Positions 59,553-64,000 of a DNA stretch of 64,000 bases are shown in pieces. The notes beneath the pieces were generated by a model. It had not been told where the DNA came from, ran no database searches, and saw only the letters and a list, made by a program, of their open reading frames with translations. A program made the position numbers and the translations under genes. Numbering within the stretch: the stretch's first letter is position 1; each line of letters begins with the position of its first letter. Source of the stretch: Taiwanofungus camphoratus (taxonomy: Eukaryota > Basidiomycota > Agaricomycetes > Polyporales > Taiwanofungaceae); NCBI GenBank assembly GCA_003999685.1, contig CP021228.1, positions 620,001-684,000 on the forward strand, in the 5' to 3' direction.

Positions 59553-62500
59553 TCAACAAGAACCGAGCTTCCACATCTTGACGGAATCACTGCGCACAGG
59601 TCAGCACCTGGTCGCAAGCAGCGGATGTCCACGGGGGACGCTCACATTCTGAATGCACGGTCGTCTGCGTCAGACGGCCACGTCGCGCTCCATGTGCCCT
59701 GGGCATTTGCAAACTCCTGCATGGCGGTTCCAGAGCCGTCGTACCACGGCTTGCCGCCGACGTTGTCCGGGAACCAGCCACTCGTGCCGCCCGCCGCAAG
59801 GTCAAGAATGAGGTAGAACGCTGCAGCGTGAATCGTCAGCAAAGCGACGCAAGAAAAGGCCGCTAAGGCGTGCTCACGCTGGTCATACGGCGCGGCGGCC
59901 GTCCCGCCGTTCTCCTGCCAGATGTTCTGTACGACGACCTCGGTCGCGCTCCCGTTCATCGCGGTCGCGGGGTAGTTCCCGCGGTCCCAGAAGCTCTTCC
60001 CGCCGCGGCCCTGGATGCGGACGTTCATCATCGCGTGCAGGCGCGTGTCGACGTAGAGGCGCATCCAGTCCTCGGTCCACTCGAGCGCGTACGTGTGGAA
60101 GCCGTCTGCGAACGAGGAGCGCTTCTCGCTCCACCACCCGAAGAGGTGCGTCTGCACCGTGTCGAGCACGCCGTAGTTGAGCGACGCGCGCACGTAGTTC
60201 GAGCCTTGCGCGGTATAATCCAAGCCGTTCCCGCGCGCCTCCATGATCTGCAGTTGCCGTCGTGAGAATGAGTTCAATGAACAGAGAGATGAAAGGACAG
60301 GGGAAGCGGTGAATGAACGGAGAGGAATGGAAGGGGCACGTACGTCGATCTCGCCGCTCATGGGCCACACGCCGTACGTGTTGTTCACGGGGAGCATCCA
60401 GATCGCGGGCCACAGCCAGTCGCCCGTGGGGAGCTTCGCGCTCACCTCGATGCGGCCGTACTTGATGCTGTACGACTGCTGCGTGCTGATGCGCGCGGAC
60501 TGCACGGGGTTCACGACCGTGCCCGTGTCGTTGTTCGACGTCACGCTGCACGCGGTCTGCAGCCCAAAGCCGGTCCGGTTCGAGTTCGAGTTCGAGTTCG
60601 AGTTCGGGCGCGAGGTCGGGTCCGACGAGGGGCGGATTCAGGATGCCGGCGGGGCAGGAGACCGGTCGATCACGACACGAAGCAAACGCAGGCAGGCCAG
60701 ATCGATCAGGTTCGGGTTCGCGTCGGAGCCGTCGACACCAACACGGGGGCGGGAGCAGGCGGATCCGGGGAGGAAGCGCGATCGAGATCGGCGGGATCGG
60801 CGGGCGGAGGACAGAACAGCTCGATCAGCTCGACGACGCGACGGGCAGCGAAGGGAGGGATACGCACCTGGTTCTTGGTCGTGCACGCGCCGCCGAGGTC
60901 GTACGTGTACCCGTTGAAGATGCTGCCCTCGCCGATCTCGTCGCTGGTGAGCGTCGGCATGATGTACAGCTGCCCGTCGCTCACGTACAAGTTCTTGCTC
61001 TTCGTCGTCGTCATCTGGAACTCGCCGTTGCTGCGCCCGGCCATCAGCATCACCAGCACGCGCACAGCAGGTAACGACAGCACACGCACCCGAACCCGCC
61101 CAGCTCGACGTCCGCCGCCCACGTGCCGTTGAGGTCCAGGCTGTCAAACTCCTCGTCGAGCACCATGCACAGCTCGCTGTCCTTGAGCAGCACGACGTCC
61201 GTCCACCCAAAGTAGCACAGCACCGCCGCCCCCGCGACGCCGACGCACATCATCGCGATCGTGAGCCACCAGCTCGTGCGCGTGCGCCAGTCCTTCCTGC
61301 CCATCCACGGCTTGTCTTCCAGCCCGACCTTCTCCGCCAGCCTGCGCACCCAGCACACACCGTCAGCAGCGTGGACAACAGCAGCAGCAGCAGCAGCAAA
61401 TCACACGCACCTCGAGCTCGGCAGCACCCGCCGCCCCTTGCGCAGGTGCGCGTGGATGTCCGCGTAGCTTGGGTAGCGGCTGGCGTACGACGCCCCGGCC
61501 TGCAGCGCCGACGAGCTGCTCGACGCCTGCGCCGGCTCGTACGGGTACGGGTGCGGGTGCGGGTACGGGAAGCTCGGCGGGCTCCACAGGCTGCTCGTCG
61601 GCCGCGACGCGGGGCTCAGGAACGGCGCCCGCATCGCGATCGCCGGCACCGACGCCGTGCGAGGCAGCCCCGTCGCGCCCGAATCTGCGCAGGTCGCGAG
61701 CGCGTGGTCAGCGTTGTGGCAGGCGCGCGCGCGAGAGGGACAGAAGCGACTCACCGGCATACATGCTCGCACCACCCACATTCGCGTGCACGTTCCCCAC
61801 CGTGGCCGCGGCGGCCGCGCTGTTCCGGTACAGCTGGCTCTGGCCCCCCGTCGCGCCGGGGCTCGGCGGCGTCGCGCTGCGCGGGCCCATGAACGGTGCA
61901 TACGGCCGGCCGAGCTCCTCGTGCTCCGCGACCGGCCCGCCGTGTACGAGGCCGTACCCGCCCGCGCCGGGGAAGGCGCTCGGGGACACGGGGTAGCCGG
62001 GGGAGGGCAAGTACGCGTTGGCGGTGGACGACGGCGCGGGGGGCGGGGCGGACGCGCCGGGGCCGCGGTGGAGCGAGTCGAGCGAGGCGCGGCGCGCGAC
62101 CCCGGGGATGGGCGTGCCCGGGTCTGGGTTGCCCGGGTGTGACTGGAAGGGGAACGGATACGCGCTCGGCGGTGCGCGCGCCCGCTCCTTCCCCGCTGTG
62201 GCCATGTTCGAGTTCGCGCTCGGGCTGGCGTTCGGGTTCACGTTCGGGTTCGGGCCGGCGTTCGTATCCGCGTCCGCATCTGCGTTCACACGGGCGCCCT
62301 CTCCAACAGCGTTGTTCATCCCCTCGCCGCTGGACGGGCTGCCGCTGCTCGCCGTGTGCTCGGGCACGCCGTACACCGAGCTGCGCGGCGTGCCGAACGG
62401 ATCCGCGGGGACACTCATCGGCTCGAGGCCCGCTTCCGCACCGACCTCTTCCCGCGGGCTCACGAGCGCGCCGTCGCTCGCGTACGCGTACTCGTTCGCC

Positions 62501-63078
62501 ATCGCGCTCCGCCGGCGGTGGTGATTGCGCGCACGCACGGCGGGCTGGGGCTGAGGCTGCGTCTGGCTGCGGGGCCGCTCTGCGCCTCTGGCCGGCGGGC
62601 GCGGAGCCTGACTCTGGCTCTGACTCTGGCTCTGGCGGACGCCCGCAGCGCCGACTCCCGCGATGCCCGCGGCAGACACGCTGGCGGCGTCGCGCTCCGA
62701 GTCGCTCGCAGGGTCGGCGTCTGTGGCGCTCGCGGCGGAGGACGCGCTCCAGGAGCGGCGCGGGTCGGTGCGCGCGAGGAAGGGGGGGCGCGGCGGGTCG
62801 AGGGGCGCGGACTCGGCGGAGGAGGAGTCGCGGCGGGAGCGCGTGCGGGTGCGGACAAAGGACGCGGCGAGGGGCGCAGGGGTGTGCGTGTGCGGTGCGG
62901 GCACAGGGGCGGGGATAGGGACGAGGAGGGCGTCCTCGTCGCCGGAGGAGTTGGCGCGGGCGGAGGAGAGAGGACGGGCGTGGGCATGGGCATGGGAGGG
63001 GGAGAGCGAGGCCGAGGGGAGGGCGCGGTAGGCGTCGGCAGAGGAGTGGGGTGCAGTGTCGCCGCGGCGGTGGGCCAT
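59553..63078 (-). CDS. Kre6/Skn1-type GH16 glucan-synthesis protein
   Basis: Eight exons, complement(join(59553..59589, 59646..59820, 59878..60247, 60344..60556, 60868..61030, 61090..61341, 61411..61684, 61755..63078)), give 935 residues. About 550 residues of low-complexity cytosolic sequence (SQ repeats, His- and Ala-rich runs) precede one membrane helix (SWWLTIAMMCVGVAGAAVL), so it is a type II membrane protein. The luminal GH16 domain has VLDEEFDSLDLNGTW, YGRIEVSAKLPTG, WPAIWMLP and the catalytic GEIDIMEARGN, whose two Glu residues are split by an intron. In yeast Kre6/Skn1 act in the secretory pathway for beta-1,6-glucan assembly. The 37-nt last exon restores the family C-terminus RIDSVKMWKLGSC; without it the frame stops at 59642. 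The gene looks intact. Confidence 0.9.
60579..60606. repeat. TTCGAG microsatellite in a GH16 intron
   Basis: Four full copies and a partial copy of TTCGAG lie in the 311-nt intron between exons 4 and 5. Confidence 0.85.
61381..61398. repeat. GCA trinucleotide run in a GH16 intron
   Basis: Six GCA units sit in the intron between exons 2 and 3, close to the donor site. Confidence 0.85.
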
Positions 63079-64000
63079 GTCGGGTCTCGGTCACCTTGTC
63101 TGTGTAAGTGTGAGTGTGAGGAGAGGCCGGGCGAGTCTGGGAGAGGAAGAAGGGAGAGAGCTTGTCTGAAGAGGAGGGAGGACGCACGCCAGGAGTGCGG
63201 TGATTGTGCATGCGCGATAAGCTGCTCGCGGCCAAGCCTCGGTTGCTTCGAATTCGCTCTGATGACGGCCTGCTTCGACCTTATCGCGCACCAGCAGCGC
63301 GTGCCCGGGGTCCGCATCTTCAAGGCACACCCCGTCGCGGCGGACAGAGCCCGCGCCCATCAAATGAATGAGTGTGCTGGGAAAAGAAAATACTTGATCG
63401 CGCGCGAGAAGTCACAGTCGTGCTCTATCCTGATCGCCACCCGATCGCTCTCGCCCGAGCATCGATAACCGTCACGCCCCTCCGCCGTGCGCAGCGAGGC
63501 CTGCTCGGCGGAGTCTTCTCGTAAATGAACGATCCCATCCATCACCGGTCGACCGTTCATTAAAACACGGAGCGTGGCCCCGGCCCCCCAGCCCCCGCGT
63601 CGTCCCCGAGCAGGCCCCGGCGCGCATCACTGCGGGAACGAGCACGCACGCACCACGGACCCTGCCATGACGGCTCTGCCAGGGCCGTCCGTCCTCGCAG
63701 CTCGCGCACCCTGGAGCCCCGCGGCACGTGCACCGCTCCTTACCTATTTCCGCCCACACGCGATCCCCAGAATCCAGATGGCAGGAATGACCACCAATCA
63801 CGTCTCTCCCTCCACACTGTCACCTCTCCGCTACCGCATTTCGCACTTCGCATGGCTCTGACGTCACACCACTCTCCGCCCCGAATCTGATGCCCCTCGA
63901 CAAATATAGCACCGTCCTTCCTTTTCATATCTCTCCTGTATCCCACGTCGCCCGGGTCCGCGGGGTTGCTCGACGAGCATGCTAGTACTTAATTTTCGTC
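63079..64000. other. GC-rich upstream region of the GH16 gene
   Basis: No further gene was recognised up to the window edge. The stretch probably includes the GH16 promoter and 5' leader. Confidence 0.35.

Noticed and set aside
59870-63468. Several long plus-strand Arg/Ala-rich frames
   Set aside because: Antisense shadows of the GC-rich GH16 gene, where stops are rare on every frame.
59000-64000. GC-rich right end as horizontally acquired DNA
   Set aside because: The GH16 gene is a normal fungal gene with introns; the high GC comes largely from its low-complexity coding sequence.
1-64000. CRISPR array, operon or riboswitch
   Set aside because: No regularly spaced identical repeats and no bacterial-type gene organisation; every gene model has eukaryotic introns.

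Overview
The window looks like nuclear DNA from a basidiomycete fungus, most likely an agaricomycete. Coding regions are broken by many short introns (about 47-80 nt, GT-AG). The recognisable genes are typical of mushroom-forming fungi: a Kre6/Skn1-type GH16 protein, a Pil1/Lsp1-like eisosome protein with a long tail, Atg13, an Ecm14-like carboxypeptidase, an F-box protein, a P450 and a PTR2 peptide transporter. No function was confirmed by a search; all calls rest on motifs and on exon models worked out by hand.

Layout. 1.8-17.9 kb is an ordinary gene-rich stretch: F-box protein (-), Ecm14-like pseudo-carboxypeptidase (+), cytochrome P450 (+), Atg13 (+), JmjC protein (-), PTR2 transporter (-), and a doubtful small secreted protein (-). 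17.9-21.7 kb is gene-poor and holds a tRNA-like fossil and a 1.5-kb stand-alone LTR. 21.7-52.3 kb is an accessory region with seven paralogous tyrosine-kinase-like (TKL) protein kinase genes, an intact zinc alcohol dehydrogenase, and an 8-kb LINE with its own target-site duplication, itself cut by a second stand-alone LTR. 53-64 kb returns to stable genes: an unknown conserved-looking protein, the eisosome protein and the GH16 glucan-synthesis protein, with GC content rising sharply at the right end.

The kinase cluster is the most unusual part. Two architectures alternate. Subfamily A (four genes) has a short N-terminal region of about 110 residues ending in a Leu-Asp-Gln block, then the kinase. 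Subfamily B (three genes) has a C2-like domain, the same Leu-Asp-Gln linker, then the kinase. Exon lengths are conserved almost to the base among paralogs. One A gene reads clean, and one B gene reads clean in its C2 and kinase exons but has an unresolved 5' end. The others carry one to four lesions. The nonsense and splice-site lesions in the kinases and in the LINE are all explained by G:C to A:T changes.

The flanking genes serve general cell biology (autophagy, nutrient uptake, plasma-membrane organisation, cell-wall glucan). Nothing in the sequence ties the kinases to them. A signalling or self/non-self role for the kinases is only an inference from tandem expansion and rapid decay.
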